Positions 13,401-24,800 of a stretch of DNA of 64,000 bases are shown here, piece by piece. The notes under the pieces were generated by a model. That model worked only from the letters and a program-made list of their open reading frames with translations, made no database searches and was not told where the DNA came from. The position numbers and the translations under genes were made by a program. Positions within the stretch are counted from its first letter, which is position 1; each line of letters opens with the position of its first letter. Source of the DNA: Haliotis asinina (taxonomy: Eukaryota > Mollusca > Gastropoda > Lepetellida > Haliotidae); NCBI RefSeq assembly GCF_037392515.1, contig NC_090290.1:55936753-56000752 (forward strand), in the 5' to 3' direction.

Positions 13401-14690
13401 GTAGACAGCCAGCAGCCAGCCAACGTCATGTCTGCGCCCAAACGGTGCGAAGACGCCTTTATGCAGGTTTACCGTACCCTTTGCAGATGGACGTCAAAGG
13501 ATTTATCGACGTCGAGAAGAAAGACTTGCGCCAAATTGTGTCTTGGAACATGATCGTTCTGGAAGGGGTGGTTCCATGACCAAGGACAACTGCTAAACTG
13601 ACACCGGACCTTCAACATCACTGGCAGACCATCCCTCAGCTGTTTCTGAGAAGTTGGTTTCTTCCAGTGCCCAGAAGACTGTCTTACAGTGCACGGTGGA
13701 CACACACGATATTGACTGCGCGTGACCCCTCCTTTGTTTGATGTTGTTGTTGCGTCACTGATGTTGTTGTTGAGTGGACATTTTCCGATTAAGTTATCCA
13801 CAGATGTCTATTTACCTGCCAGTTACATCTATATATATTGACATTTGTGTTAGTAAAGTATGAAAGTCAAATCGGGTTTTTAATGGCTTTCAGAATATGA
13901 ATAATCTTTGTGTCTGGGGTACCATGAACAACATTTGTGTCATGGGCACTATACACCCAGTTCGTATCATGGACACTATCAACCACCTTTGTTTCATCGG
14001 TGTGAACGCCCTTTGTGTTATCAGATCAGTGGGAGCAGCTGCCAAGCTCATCAACCACTATAAGGGTAAACGGAGCTAAGACATCTTTGAGAATGATACA
14101 GGCTAACCCCTTTCACGAAGTGATCTCAGTACTACAGTCATCGTACATTGTAACTACCATTCACTAACAGAAAGTTTCCGCGGTCTTTGTACTACTTAGG
14201 TGACTCCATGCAGTGGGACGCATATCTGTGATGGACATCATGGATAAATGACATCAAAGAGACGTGTTCCTCTATAGTCCCGAAATTCTACGCTTTCTTG
14301 GATAGCGTGACCCATCCTTGTTTTGAGGCGCCCCATGAATCATGCAAGTATCATGGGGTATCACGGTTCATCTGTAGCCTCCGCTTCAATGAAAGTCTCC
14401 CAGCTGTTGATGTGTTAATGGCTGTCCCAAACAACTGTTTTGATAAATTGTGTTAATTTCTTTGAGCGGCATTTAGAAGTTGGTGTGATGAACAACGGGG
14501 CAAGTTCTATGCATGTACACCTTCATTATGAATATGAGCGGTAATACTGGCAAACACGGATAAGCTGAGAACCGACTTGACAATTGACCAGTAAAAGCAT
14601 GTATGAATGCTGCCTGCTGGCACTTGCCCAGGTGAGGGAACGAGCCCTTGGTTATCTGCGATCAAGTGTAGTGCATCAAAATGGGTGAAT
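13401..14690. other. Intergenic DNA between duplicated units, with a short 27-bp repeat
   Basis: I see no supported gene. Around 13,890-14,010 there are four or five degenerate units of a roughly 27-bp repeat (CTTTGTGTCTGGGGTACCAT and variants), also found at 32.4, 36.35, 41.55 and 50.0 kb. The 110-codon minus-strand ORF at 13,469-13,801 shows no recognisable domain. From 14,410 the sequence matches 6.5-7.05 kb and is the flank of the next duplicated unit. Confidence 0.5.
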
Positions 14691-14812
14691 CAAAATTCAT
14701 GTTACTTATTGATATGGAGCATTAATCCGAACAATCTCTCCTTGTCAAGGATTAAAACGCAAACAGAAAAACCATTATGTTCGGTTTTATTTGTTGGAAC
14801 CAGTATCAAAGT

Positions 14813-16603
14813 CTAGGCGATGTGGAAGCGGGTCACAAGGCTCTGGAATCTGGAAGCAAAAACGTACTTTCTTTTAATTAGTTGATGCTATTCACACTGT
14901 CTTAGATGCTTTGCCTGGTCTAAAGTATATTGCGGCGTCTCGCGTTTAGTAATGGATGTTTGTTGAAGGCCTATTCAGAAGTCGGTTAACCTAAAATTTG
15001 AGTGAGTGAGTGAGTATAATTGTATGTCGGGAACCCGGGACTTCGGCGTGACGAGCCAACGCTTTAAATACTAGGCTACCCTACTGCCCCGCTTAAAATT
15101 GGAGACCATACGGTTACAGGTGTGAACTTAAATTTTAATGAAAACCCCCTGTTAATGGTGTCAGTTTAAATTTGTAGGAGAACATACGCTCGTTGAAGTC
15201 AGACAAAAAATAGAGGAGAACATAGAGCTACTGACGTCATCTTATAATAGGAGGAGAACATAGAGCTACTGACGTCATCTTATAATCGGAGGACATAGAG
15301 CTACTGACGTCATCTTATAACTGGAGGAGAACATGGAGCTACTGACGTCATCTTATAATAGGAGGAGAATATACAGTCAATGGCGTTAGCTTGAACTTAA
15401 ATAGAAAAATCATGCGGGGAAGAAGACGGATGCGTCTTTGTCACAGTTTGTGCTATTTGACGAAACCTTTCACAGACTGATGCAAAACCTTAGACTTTGT
15501 GCTGTGAGGGGGTGAAATGAATATACATTCTGAACGTTTCTGGTCACAAAAGAGTTTTAATTATTCATTCTTCTTCTTCTCCATTATTTAACATTCAACA
15601 GCATATTTGTGCAAGCTAATAGCCAAAACTAATTTTGCAACTATTTTAAACAGTTTGATTAAAAAATGCATCTTACGATCTGCAGACAAGGTCGCAGCCG
15701 CTGCTGAGAAGCGCATTGCTGTGAAGGATGACGGTGCACTCTTTCTCACAGGCGGCCTCGCTGGCGTCAGATCCGATGTTGTCGGCAATTTTCTGGACAA
15801 CGCTCTTCAGCTCGGAGACATCAAAGATGTGTGCAAAATCTGGTTCAGAACACAATACAAAATAGCAATTTTTGTACGGATCTTCATGCTCCACCATTTG
15901 TCCTAAGCCACAATAAATACACACAGAAAGTATAAATGAAGTTTGGTAAAGAATGCCCACCTTTGCTATGAGGAGTTTGATTTATTTTAAGAGGTCAGTG
16001 GCCAAGCTTTATCCTCAAGGTATATTTTATACAGAATTGGCATGACCTGACATCCCATTTGTTACGAGACACGTGTCTATGAAACACAAAACAGTAAGTG
16101 AGTGTTATTTTACGCCTCAATCATCCGTAATAATCTCCCTACATCGTGGTACCATCGATTGGTAACGAAAATCCATGTGTGGAATCAAAAATTGTGACCA
16201 GTGAACACTTTAACCATTGGACTACGCCACTACAGCCTGGTAAAGGTAGCTACAGTCACAAGGAAATATGATCGGTTAGTTTGTTTAACGCCGCATCCAG
16301 CAATAGTCCAGCTATATGGCGACGGTCTGTAAAAATGGAGTCTGGGACAGACAATCCAGTGATCAACGGCATGTGTGTCAATCTGTACAAATGGGATATA
16401 ATGACGTGTCAGTCAAGGCAGAGTGCTAGACCAACCGTTCTCGTTAGTCGCCTCTTATGACAAGAATGTGTTGCTGAAGACTACTTCTATCGCGTATCCT
16501 CAAGGGTCAGGTAAACAAGAACAAAGCTAGTATAATACTCACCGTCCAGTAAAAAACAATGCACCAGAGGAACAAGCAGAAGGGCGACGACAAAGACTTT
16601 CAT
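14813..16603 (-). CDS. Secreted four-cysteine protein, type B, copy 2 (86 aa)
   Basis: This is a tandem duplicate of copy 1 with the same three-exon structure: 16603-16543, 15839-15677 and 14849-14813 (61, 163 and 37 nt). The signal peptide is MKVFVVALLLVPLVHC, followed by FLLD. The core keeps DVSELKSVVQKIADNIG, EAACEKEC and SSGCDLVC with C-x3-C-x13-C-x3-C spacing, and the end is FQSLVTRFHIA. Changes from copy 1 are few (Lys for Asn in the first helix, Ser for Asn before the second helix, and the residues just after the signal peptide). AATAAA lies at 14786-14791. No disabling change is visible, so it looks functional. Product probably secreted, role unknown. Confidence 0.85.
15000..15100 (-). 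mobile_element. Shortened tRNA-derived SINE
   Basis: This is the duplicate of the SINE at 9,695-9,862. It keeps the tRNA-like head (GGGTTCC on the minus strand, complement of GGAACCCGGGACTTCGGCG) and the GAGT tail, but about 60-70 bp of body has been deleted. It documents decay after the duplication. Confidence 0.65.
16275..16500 (-). mobile_element. Degenerate abalone-type SINE in intron 1 of copy 2
   Basis: Homologous to the SINE at 10,894-11,150 and in the same intron position. Recognisable blocks are TTTAACGCCGCATCCAGCAA, GGACAGACAATCCAGTGATC and CGCCTCTTATGACAAG. Confidence 0.75.
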
Positions 16604-16892
16604 GACTGCAGAGTTCTGGAATATAGTTCATCGAGTTCACTTGAATGTAGGAAAGATACCCAGCAAAATCAAGGTCACAGATGGCATTCCGGTAATACTC
16701 CACCTCTTACGAAGCATCGTGCCCATTGATCGATATAGGCTAGAATTTACACTTGCTGATTCAAGCCTCTTTATCTGTCTTACAACATGGAAAGACAACA
16801 TTACCTTTTCTATTTGAGGAACATTATCCAAATTCATCAACTCCAGAAAAGGCCACGTCACAGACATGATAGTCAAAATGAGATAACATTTT

Positions 16893-17006
16893 CCCGGACC
16901 TAGATTTTCGAAGCTCTCTTAGCGCTAAGATAGTCGTAAGTACCATACATTAACATTGACTTACGACTATCGTAGCGCTATGAGAACTTCGAAAATCTGG
17001 GACCTG
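16893..17006. mobile_element. Hairpin MITE with about 43-bp arms
   Basis: The left arm, AGATTTTCGAAGCTCTCTTA then GCGCTAAGATAGTCGTAAGT, is matched on the other strand by ACTTACGACTATCGTAGCGC and the complement of the rest, with a loop of about 20 nt. It lies in the UTR intron of copy 2 and has no counterpart in copy 1. It therefore inserted after the duplication or was lost from copy 1. No coding capacity. Confidence 0.75.
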
Positions 17007-17034
17007 CACTCTGGAGGAGACAAACGTGGTTCAT

Positions 17035-17245
17035 GAGCCCCACGTGCTGCATGCTACCAACGCTGTGCGTGTCCCACGTGCTCGTACTGATGCATGCTAC
17101 TAGTGTCATGTGTGTTCCTCGTGCCGGACGGCAGTACATGCTAGCAACGCTATGCGTGTTCCATGTGCCCCAATGGACTGATGCATGCTACCGATGCTCT
17201 GCGTTCCCCACTTGCTTGTACTGCTACATTCAGCTGGCTGCAGTC
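17035..17245. repeat. Three degenerate units of a roughly 60-70-bp repeat
   Basis: The motif CATGCTACCAACGCTGTGCG followed by TCCCACGTGC recurs three times (near 17,047, 17,137 and 17,183), with GTACTGATGCATGCTAC-like linkers. It lies in the UTR intron of copy 2 and is absent from copy 1. The plus-strand ORF across it is a by-product of the repeat. Confidence 0.6.
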
Positions 17246-17547
17246 CACGCTTGATTCTTTTCAGTTCGAAGGGCTGAAAAAGTATCTCTGTGACTGAGAT
17301 GATAGGCTGCTTTCAGACAAGGATATCTGAGTGCTTCAGGCTGCCACGATATACAGCATAGGTACATCATGGCAGAGTTATGTCTCCAGGATATTTGTGT
17401 GGGTGTGTAAGACGTCGGTTACGCTGACCACAGTTTGGAAACAACTCAAAATGAAACAGTGATCGGATTGGATGACGCGTTTCCAACCAACGGACAACAC
17501 GATCGAGCTAAATAGGGAGCCAATTCACAATATGTAAGCCTGGGTCC

Positions 17548-17668
17548 TGTTTCACAAGGATCTCGTGAGCCTAGGATCTCGAAACTTTTCTCGCTGCAGT
17601 CGTACCTACTACACTGCAAGATAGGAAGTACGAATGCTACGAGAAAAGTTACGATATCTTAGTCTTAG
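17548..17668. mobile_element. Second hairpin MITE
   Basis: Inverted arms read CTCGAAACTTTTCTCGCTGC on the left and ACGAGAAAAGTTACGATATC on the right, with GTCGTAC/GTACGAA extending the pairing inwards around a short loop. Arm matching is imperfect, so the element is older than the MITE at 16.9 kb. It too lies in the UTR intron of copy 2. Confidence 0.6.
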
Positions 17669-17984
17669 GAAAGAGTTTCCCTCCTAACACGCGGCAAGTG
17701 GCATGTTAGGAGGCGGAAACTTTCTTGGCACATATGTTGTTACACCTTTATACAGGTAAAATACAAGCACTGACAGAAAAAGGAAAATGGACGTGGCACT
17801 TTGATTGCGGATACGTGCACTGAATAATGTCATTCTTTTCTGCTGTTCTGATTCAGATGGCAGTGGCACTAAATCAATCAACAGTGGCTACCAAGTTATT
17901 GTTTTAGTAAATTTACTTTTGCACATGTTTAAGTTTACCTCTCTATAAGTAATTCATTATTTCCAATATTTTAATATTATTCGT

Positions 17985-18355
17985 CAGAGTTAGAGAATCG
18001 CCATTATGCACATTTTGTGGACAGGCACGAGAGTCTATATGACATCTACTGTTTGTGTGTAGTTTTCAGTAGAGAGTGCAGACTGAATTGTCCTCATGTC
18101 ATATTCAACGAAGGGCAAATTGAATTAACATTAGAAAATATATTCTTTGGTTTTAATGACGAAATTTACAAACCTCTAAACATTACTTGCCTAATAGCAA
18201 AGAAGAATATTTGCACTTTTAGCAGAAAGAAGTTAGACCAAACTTTCCCCAGACGAAAAAGTGTGATAAAAAACAAAATCCCTACAAATCATGTAAATCT
18301 ATTGCCTTTGCACACGGCAACCAAGCTAACATGTATCTCTCAGACATAAAAACTT
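17985..18355 (+). mobile_element. LINE 3' remnant, duplicate of the one at 11.7-12.3 kb
   Basis: The same finger-and-tail relic is present (CTFC-type finger, then LENIFFGFNDEIYKP and NITCLIAKKN). The tail is open for about 110 codons. This copy lacks the roughly 200 bp upstream found in unit 1. It was part of the original unit before duplication. Confidence 0.65.
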
Positions 18356-18881
18356 GGAAAAAAGTCATTATTTTGACATACTAAAAGAAGAACGTTCATT
18401 CGCCAAAGCTTTGCATCTTAATAAATAATGAAATTCATTTTAAATATACTTGTCTTCCTACTTCGGTTACTGTTCCTATAACAAAGGTCAGTCAAGATCA
18501 CTACAGCCTTGGTCAGGTGGTTTCATTATAAGAGTAGGGGGTGCATTTGTTCATCCTAGCTTGTCAGCTTTGTTTTGGCACTTGGATAGGTAGGCGAATA
18601 GAGATTTAGGCGATTAGAGATTAAACCGTGGCAGATACAACGACATATGGCCGATATATCAGATTCCCTATCTCTCTCCTTTCTCTCTACGCTGGAGCCT
18701 TGCTACAGTCAGCATAAAACCACACTCACTCATTCTTTCTCTCCCTCTCTTTCTCACACACATACACTTTTCCTCTCCCACTTTCTCTCTACCTACATGC
18801 CTGTCGCTTTCTGTCTCACACAGACACACGCACTCTCGCTTTCTTTCTCTCTCCATAACTGTTTATCGCAGCGCAACTTAC

Positions 18882-18929
18882 CTGTAGAAGACAAGAGACA
18901 GGTTACAAAAAACTGCAGCTATATATATA
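18882..18929 (-). promoter_or_regulatory. TATA box and tiny 5' UTR exon of copy 2
   Basis: On the minus strand a TATATATATA run (18929-18920) is followed by a short exon ending at donor GTAAGT (18881-18876). It lies in the same arrangement as upstream of copy 1. The next acceptor is just before exon 1 at 16.6 kb, an intron of about 2.3 kb enlarged by the MITEs and minisatellite. Confidence 0.65.
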
Positions 18930-19124
18930 GCTCTTCAGATAAGCTCTTCAGATAAGGTAACCCATCCTGAAAGTAAAGAAGATAAAGCATTTCCTTTTCG
19001 TGTGAAATTCACAAATGTTGTTCTGATGTGTTATCCATACATAATATGTTGACATCTCAGCCTGCCCCTCTAACTTAGGGCAACGCAGCAATGTTTTACA
19101 TTCATTCCGGCAAGATAAAGACAA

Positions 19125-19725
19125 AAACAGAAATATAACACTTATAAGTCTGAAATTTTCAATAGTATGTGTTCAGCAAACAGCAGCAAGTTACAAAGGT
19201 ACACAGGAGAGGTTTCATGTACAATGCAAATTAGTCAAATCTAAAGTGGTAGGTCACAAATAGAATGTCAACTCACCAAAGTCTTGGTTTCAGAGTGAGA
19301 ACAGTTATGCAGAATATATACAGCGAGTGGTCAGGCAGTGGTTATGTAGGTCAAGCGTTGACGAAGGTAGGAAGTTTAATGTACTTCAGTTGATCTGTGT
19401 GCATGTGTGTGGTCAACACGAGAACTAGGCTGTGTATACAAAGTCACTAGTTCCTGAACATTCGAGCACTTATGACCATCGCCATCACCATTGAGTCTCC
19501 CAGTAGTCTCCCGGAAGTACGCACAACCAATAAAACGCAGAGTCAAAGGGAGGTAACTGTAAAGCGCTACCTTCGCACCTGCTGCCAAAGTACGAAAAGC
19601 ACTGAATATTTATGATATGAAATGTGACCCATAATAACAATCACCCACAACTTTAAACACTGCGACCCAAAAAATAATTACGGCTTAATCAATAATGCAA
19701 CTTACAGAAAATACACTCTCGTACC
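19125..19725 (-). mobile_element. Decayed Gypsy-family LTR (fossil)
   Basis: Most of an LTR of the 21.1 kb / 49.1 kb family, in minus orientation. It shares the GGTCACAAATAGAATGTCAA, TGTGACCCATAATAACAATC and ACACTCTCGTACC blocks. It is clearly more diverged than the two full LTRs, so it is an old, broken insertion. Its partner fragment in unit 1 is at 13.19-13.40 kb. Confidence 0.65.
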
Positions 19726-19804
19726 AATTATATTATTTCATTTCTGTAAGAGTGTCCAGTGCATGTGAGTTGAATGAGTGTGAGTGAGGGAGTTTAGTTT
19801 TACA

Positions 19805-19852
19805 CCGCACAGAGGGTACAGTGAACCTCCCAAGTATTTCAGGGTACAGTGT
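19805..19852. repeat. Isolated relic of the 29-bp minisatellite
   Basis: CAGAGGGTACAGTGAACCTC, then CCAAGTATTTCAGGGTACAG, is about one and a half units of the diverged half of the 7.2-9.2 kb array, 10 kb away. It may mark where an array once stood in the second duplicated unit. Confidence 0.7.
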
Positions 19853-19956
19853 CCCTCGCACTTTTCTATTAAAACTTATATCACATGTTCCCACTTGTAT
19901 TCAGGTGAACAGTTGGTCTGACTGTGAGTCAGTGCCAGGCACACGGGTCGTTGTTA

Positions 19957-20044
19957 CGTTGGTTGGCTGGTTGGTTGGTAGGTTGGTTGGATGGATGGAT
20001 GGTTTGTTTGTTGGTTTGTTTGTTGGTTGGTTGGTTGGTTGGTT
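19957..20044. repeat. TTGG/TTGT microsatellite
   Basis: An imperfect tetranucleotide run (GGTTGGTTGG, GGATGGATGG, GTTTGTTTGT) directly abuts the next SINE and is probably its tail. Confidence 0.85.
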
Positions 20045-20270
20045 TTTGAATGGCTTTTAACGCCACATTCAACAATATTACAGCTACATGGCGTCGGTCT
20101 GGTCTGGACCAGACAATTCAGTGATGAACCTCATTAGCACTAAGGATACCATGACATGTGTGAACTAAATCAGCGAACCTGACCACCCGATCCCGTTAGT
20201 CGCCTCTTACGACATGCATGGATTACTGAAGGCCAATATTCTAACCCGGATCTTCACGAGTTGACGGCGT
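20045..20270 (-). mobile_element. Abalone-type SINE
   Basis: Carries the family blocks TTTTAACGCCACATTCAACA, GGACCAGACAATTCAGTGAT, CCACCCGATCCCGTTAGTCG and CCTCTTACGACATGCATGG. It is a moderately diverged copy in minus orientation, with a TTGG-type rather than GTGA-type tail. Confidence 0.8.
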
Positions 20271-20399
20271 GTTCATGAACACATATTCTTAATGTAGACC
20301 GAGTCGTGCAATCGACACTGATTTTACAAGAAACTATAGAGCGGAGTCAGCGCTCTTATGAAAAAAAAAACATATTAAATACATCAAGTGTTTACTCAC

Positions 20400-20550
20400 G
20401 ATGTGTAGACGAAGTTCAAACCGCTAGGTAAAAGGGCGTTCTGGTGGACGAAAAGTGTGCACTCTGCTTCCGTACCGTCGAATCCAACCGTATCAAAGAC
20501 TTTCTGTACAACCGAATTCAGCTCCGCAACATCAAACAGATGGGTGAACT
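20400..20550 (-). pseudogene. Orphan exon 2 of the four-cysteine family (copy 3)
   Basis: On the minus strand, after an acceptor CCCCCAG, the exon reads EFTHLFDVAELNSVVQKVFD-like residues, then TVGFDGTEAEC, and ends at a GTGAGT donor. It is clearly homologous to exon 2 of the other copies. It is 151 nt instead of 163: an in-frame 12-nt deletion removes the first cysteine of the core. The third and fourth cysteines have become Leu and Tyr (PSGLNFVYTS). Only one of four cysteines remains, yet the frame is open and both splice sites are kept. No exon 3 is seen downstream. A broken LTR element starts about 10 bp upstream of the acceptor. Most likely a relic; a divergent exon is less likely. Confidence 0.75.
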
Positions 20551-20559
20551 CTGGGGGAA

Positions 20560-21802
20560 AAGGTAAAATTCAAGTGGGATAGCAGTTGTCAGACTGCATA
20601 TGAAAAAGTCAAAGACATACTCATGAATTCTCCAGTATTACAGGCACTAAATTTTGAGAAAGCATTTAAGTTGCAAACTGATGCAAGTGATGTTGGTGCA
20701 GGTGCTGTCCTGATTCCAGAGGATGATTCAGGAATTGAACATCCAGTTTGTTATTTTTCAAAGACGTTTGACAAGCACCATAGAAACTATTCTACCATTG
20801 AGGAAGAGACATTAGGACCACTTTGCCAACTGAAGTTTTTACTGATCACAATCCCTTAACTTTTCTTCACAAAATAAAGAACAAGAACCAAAGACTCGTA
20901 AGGTGGAGTTTGACCTTGCAAGGGCTCAATCTTGTGATCAAACACATTAAAGGCAAAGACAATGTTTGTGCTGATGCACTTTCCAGGGTATAAATGTATG
21001 ATGACGTGATGATGCTGTGTGTATGTATCTGCATTTTGTCATAGTAATTCTGCAAGAAGTTTCTCATATTACTCATATTATTACATGTCTTGTTATTATG
21101 TTATTATTGCTATGACTGGAACTTTCTTTTCCCCAAGGGGGAGAGTGTTACGAGAGTGTATTTTCAGTGATTTTAGTTGTTATTAACTATTATTGTTGTA
21201 GTTGTAACTCGGTCACAATATTTAAGGTTTTAGTGTTAGTTATAAAGGGTCACATTTCGTACCGAAAATTATTTAAGCGACACGCCTCTACAGGGTGTAC
21301 TTTCGAATTATCTGCCCTTGGCTTTCTATTTGTTGACTTCCGGAAGACTATTCTAGAGCAGTCAGTTAGTGACGATGGTCGTATGTGTTCGACATTTCAG
21401 GAAATGACTGAATGTATATATAAAGGCTAGTGGCCGTGTCGGCCACGGCCACGGCAACGGACACAGACACGTTAATTGGGGTATATCTTTCTCCATCCGT
21501 CAAAGCCTGATCTACGTAGCCGCTGCCAGACCGATCGCTCTTACATTCTGCATAACTGTTTCCCTCTCGCACTAACACTTTGATGAGTTTGATATATATT
21601 TTGTGACCCATTGCCTTAGATTTTGTCTCGTTTGTATAGTATTTGAAATCATTATTGTGAAATTGACTTGTGAGTTTGTATAACTTGCTCTCATTGCTTA
21701 ATAATACAATGTTTGACTGTTTTAGATTTGTCTTTGTTCTGTTTTGCTGGTTCGTAGAGGATTTCTTACACATTTCGTCACGGTAATTTTTTAACCGTAA
21801 CA
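20560..21802 (+). mobile_element. 3' part of a Gypsy-type LTR retroelement (fossil)
   Basis: A plus-strand segment at 20,572-20,860 resembles the end of the reverse transcriptase and the start of RNase H of Gypsy-type elements (LQTDASDVGAGAVL, PVCYFSKTFDKHHRNYSTIE). After it come a purine-rich tract (AAGGGGGAGAG) and a 3' LTR at 21,146-21,802. The element is broken and lacks its 5' half, gag, protease and integrase. The LTR family has at least four members in this window. It landed beside exon 2 of gene copy 3. Confidence 0.8.
21146..21802 (+). repeat. Long terminal repeat (657 bp), Gypsy family
   Basis: Starts TGTTACGAG and ends CCGTAACA, giving the inverted ends TGTTACG/CGTAACA. It follows directly on the polypurine tract. 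A homologous LTR in opposite orientation occupies 49,094-49,741. Confidence 0.8.
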
Positions 21803-21859
21803 AAATGACCACATAGTGAGTGAGTGAGTGAGTGAGTGAGTGAGCGAGTTATTATTTAC

Positions 21860-24800
21860 TGTGACATCAGCAATATTGCAGCGATATAGTGAAGAGAACA
21901 TGTTAGATACTGAAATAGAAGATATGTGAGAATTAAAACGAGCCTTGAAAGTTAAAACTAATATCACAATACAAGTTGGACAATAGAATATGAAAGCAGG
22001 CTGTAGATCGCCAACAACATAAGGTAGATCACCATACTAGGTACCACTGGGACTTACAGTACCTCTGCTACCTGCATGGACCCTAGCTGGATTTACAGCA
22101 TCCCTTCAGCGGTTGGCGATTGTAAGATATGTTTGCCACCATTAAAATAACAAGAATACTACGTCCTAATAAGTATAAATTGACTTTGAACATTTTGGAT
22201 TTATGAACCCTCTCAGGAGGACAATAATTTTACAATACTTCAACCGCCTTTGAGGGTGCATCCACTAATAATCTGTGTTACTAATCAATACTACTATCTA
22301 AAATACAACTATCTACAGAACATATCAATTACAATTCAGCAAGGAAATCAATTTCTTTTAAAACTCCAATAATTAAATGAGAATTTACAGTGTTAAAAAG
22401 ATTCGTAGTATTTTTACATTGAAATATTTATCCCTTATGATGGAGAATTCAGCACTGTCAAACAGGATATGCTTGACTGGTTATTCTCTCATCACAGGGG
22501 ATGCAAAGCGAGGATCTTCACCCTTGAACAGGTATACATGTGTATGACCTCGTATGACCAATACGACATCGTCGTAGGATGACATCTTCAAATCTGGACT
22601 GACAGCCCAAGAGGGTATAACCAATGTAAGGTTTTATTTCATGTAATATATTGATACCTACTTGGGTGTCCCACTTCTTTTGCATCAGATCACGGATATA
22701 AGATCTAACAGCAGTTTTTAAGGCCTGAGTATGGAATAAGAAGTGGAGTCACAGATTTGATAAGTGCTGCTTTGGCAGCAAAATCAGCCAGTGTATTCCC
22801 TGAAATACCTACGTGGATGGGTAACCAACAAAAGACGACGTCGTATTGGCCAGTAGCAAGATTATTATACAATTCAATAATTTCAATTAAAAATGGGTGT
22901 TTACAAAACAAATTTTTAATAGCCTGTCGGCAAGAAAGAGAGTCGGAATAGATTATATACTGTTTATGTTTGAATATATTTTAGAGCCGTTAATATTGCG
23001 TTTGCTTCTGCAGTAAAAATAGACCTGTTATCTGGCATTCTGGAAGATATTGTTCTGGATCCAATGTCAGTGGTACAAGCCCGTCCTTGGACCCATCTGT
23101 AAATCGGGATTTGTAATTGCTATATTTATATTTTAGTTCATAATATTCTTGTTTTTATTGTAATTCATTAGTTTCTGATAATTTAAATGCAGTTAATGTT
23201 AGGTGAACTTGTGGCCTAACCAGTTGCCAAGGAGGAGAAGAAAGAAGACGGGAAGGAGATATATTTCCCAGCTCAATGCCGGCAAAAGAAATAAAGGGTT
23301 TTATTCTGTGCCCTAGAGGCGGAACAAGAGAAGACTTTTTGTTGCACAAGTCCTCAAGAAGGGGTTTAAAGACACAGTTATAGGCAGGATTGGAGTATAG
23401 TTTTGTTATGTACTGTAAAGCTAATTTCATACGTCGTTGGTCAAGAAATGGCTCATCAGGCTCGATGTAGAGGCTTTCGATGGGTGAAGTTCTGAAGGAG
23501 GCAAGACAAAGTCTTAGACCTTGATGGTGGACAGAATCTAAAAGTTTAAGGTTACTTTTGCAGGCTGCACCATATACGATGGAGCCATGATCGATGTAGG
23601 TGTAAGAGGGTAGTTTGATCCCCTCCCCTGAAATTGCCTGTCTTTTACAAACTCTGATATAAAAAGAGGCAAACTGCCTCTCAACTCAAAGTCGTGTAAA
23701 TCGTTCAAAATGCCATGTTTCCAAGTCGTTTTATAAGCTTTCTCGAGATCAAAGAAAATTGATATAGCACGTTGTTTATTTACTATAGCATTTTCAACGA
23801 AGGATTCTAAACGTACCAAATAATGAATGGTACTACTATTTCTCCTGAAACCACATTGAATATTTGATCTGGTTATTGGTATCAAGGTACCAAGTTAGTC
23901 TATCATTCACCATACGTTCCATGGTTTTACAGACACAGCTAATGAGAGGTATCGGTCTGTAATTCGACGGATCTGTATGATCCCGGCCAGGTTTTTGGTA
24001 TTGGGACTACAATGGCATTACGACATGAAAGAGGAAATGTCCCAGACGTAAAATATATCTAAAAGTGCCATTGGACATGATTGAGGCAAATGTTTCAGTA
24101 GCTGATAATGTATATTGTCATCACCCGCTGCAGTGTCGTGAGCTTGCTCAAGAGCTGTACATAACTCATGTACTGAAAACACTTCATTATAATCTTCACC
24201 GTTATTTGAATCGAAATTAAGTTGTATTTTTTGCTGCTGTTTCTGATATCTCTGAACCTCAGGAACATAATTTGTCGATGATGATTTTTTGGTAAGTGTT
24301 TTGCCAATTCTATTTGCAATTTTGGATGTGTCAGTTATTAATTATCACCATCTGTAAGATAGTGAACGGCCGATTTTGAACCTTGCCTTTTATTCTCTGA
24401 ATCATGTTCCACACCTTGGACATAGGTGTGCGTGAATATATTTTGGAAACATAGTTCCTCCAGAATTGCCGTTTGTTTTTCTTGAAGGTACGACGTGCGT
24501 TCGCATTTCATATTTTTGGGTGATGAAATATTTCTCTGCATTTTTCCTCGCTTTTCTAGCATTTTTGCAGTCTGCATTAAACCATGGTTTCCGTACATGT
24601 GGAGCTATTGAGGACCTTGGTATTCACTCATCAGCTATTTCAGTTAAAACGCCAGAAAACACTTGAATAAGATCAGCAATATCCAAGAAAGATTCTGGTC
24701 TTAGTTTAGATGTACATAAAGTTTGAAACAAGGACCAGTCTACCTTGGAAAAATTCCATCTTGTGTAAGATGGAGAATCAGTTGGAAATATTTCTGATAG

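Noticed and set aside
13469-13801. 110-codon minus-strand ORF
   Set aside because: No recognisable domain and no counterpart in the second unit.
21815-21850. GTGA repeat as an independent microsatellite
   Set aside because: It adjoins a truncated SINE body (CAATATTGCAGCGATATAG) and is best read as that element's tail.
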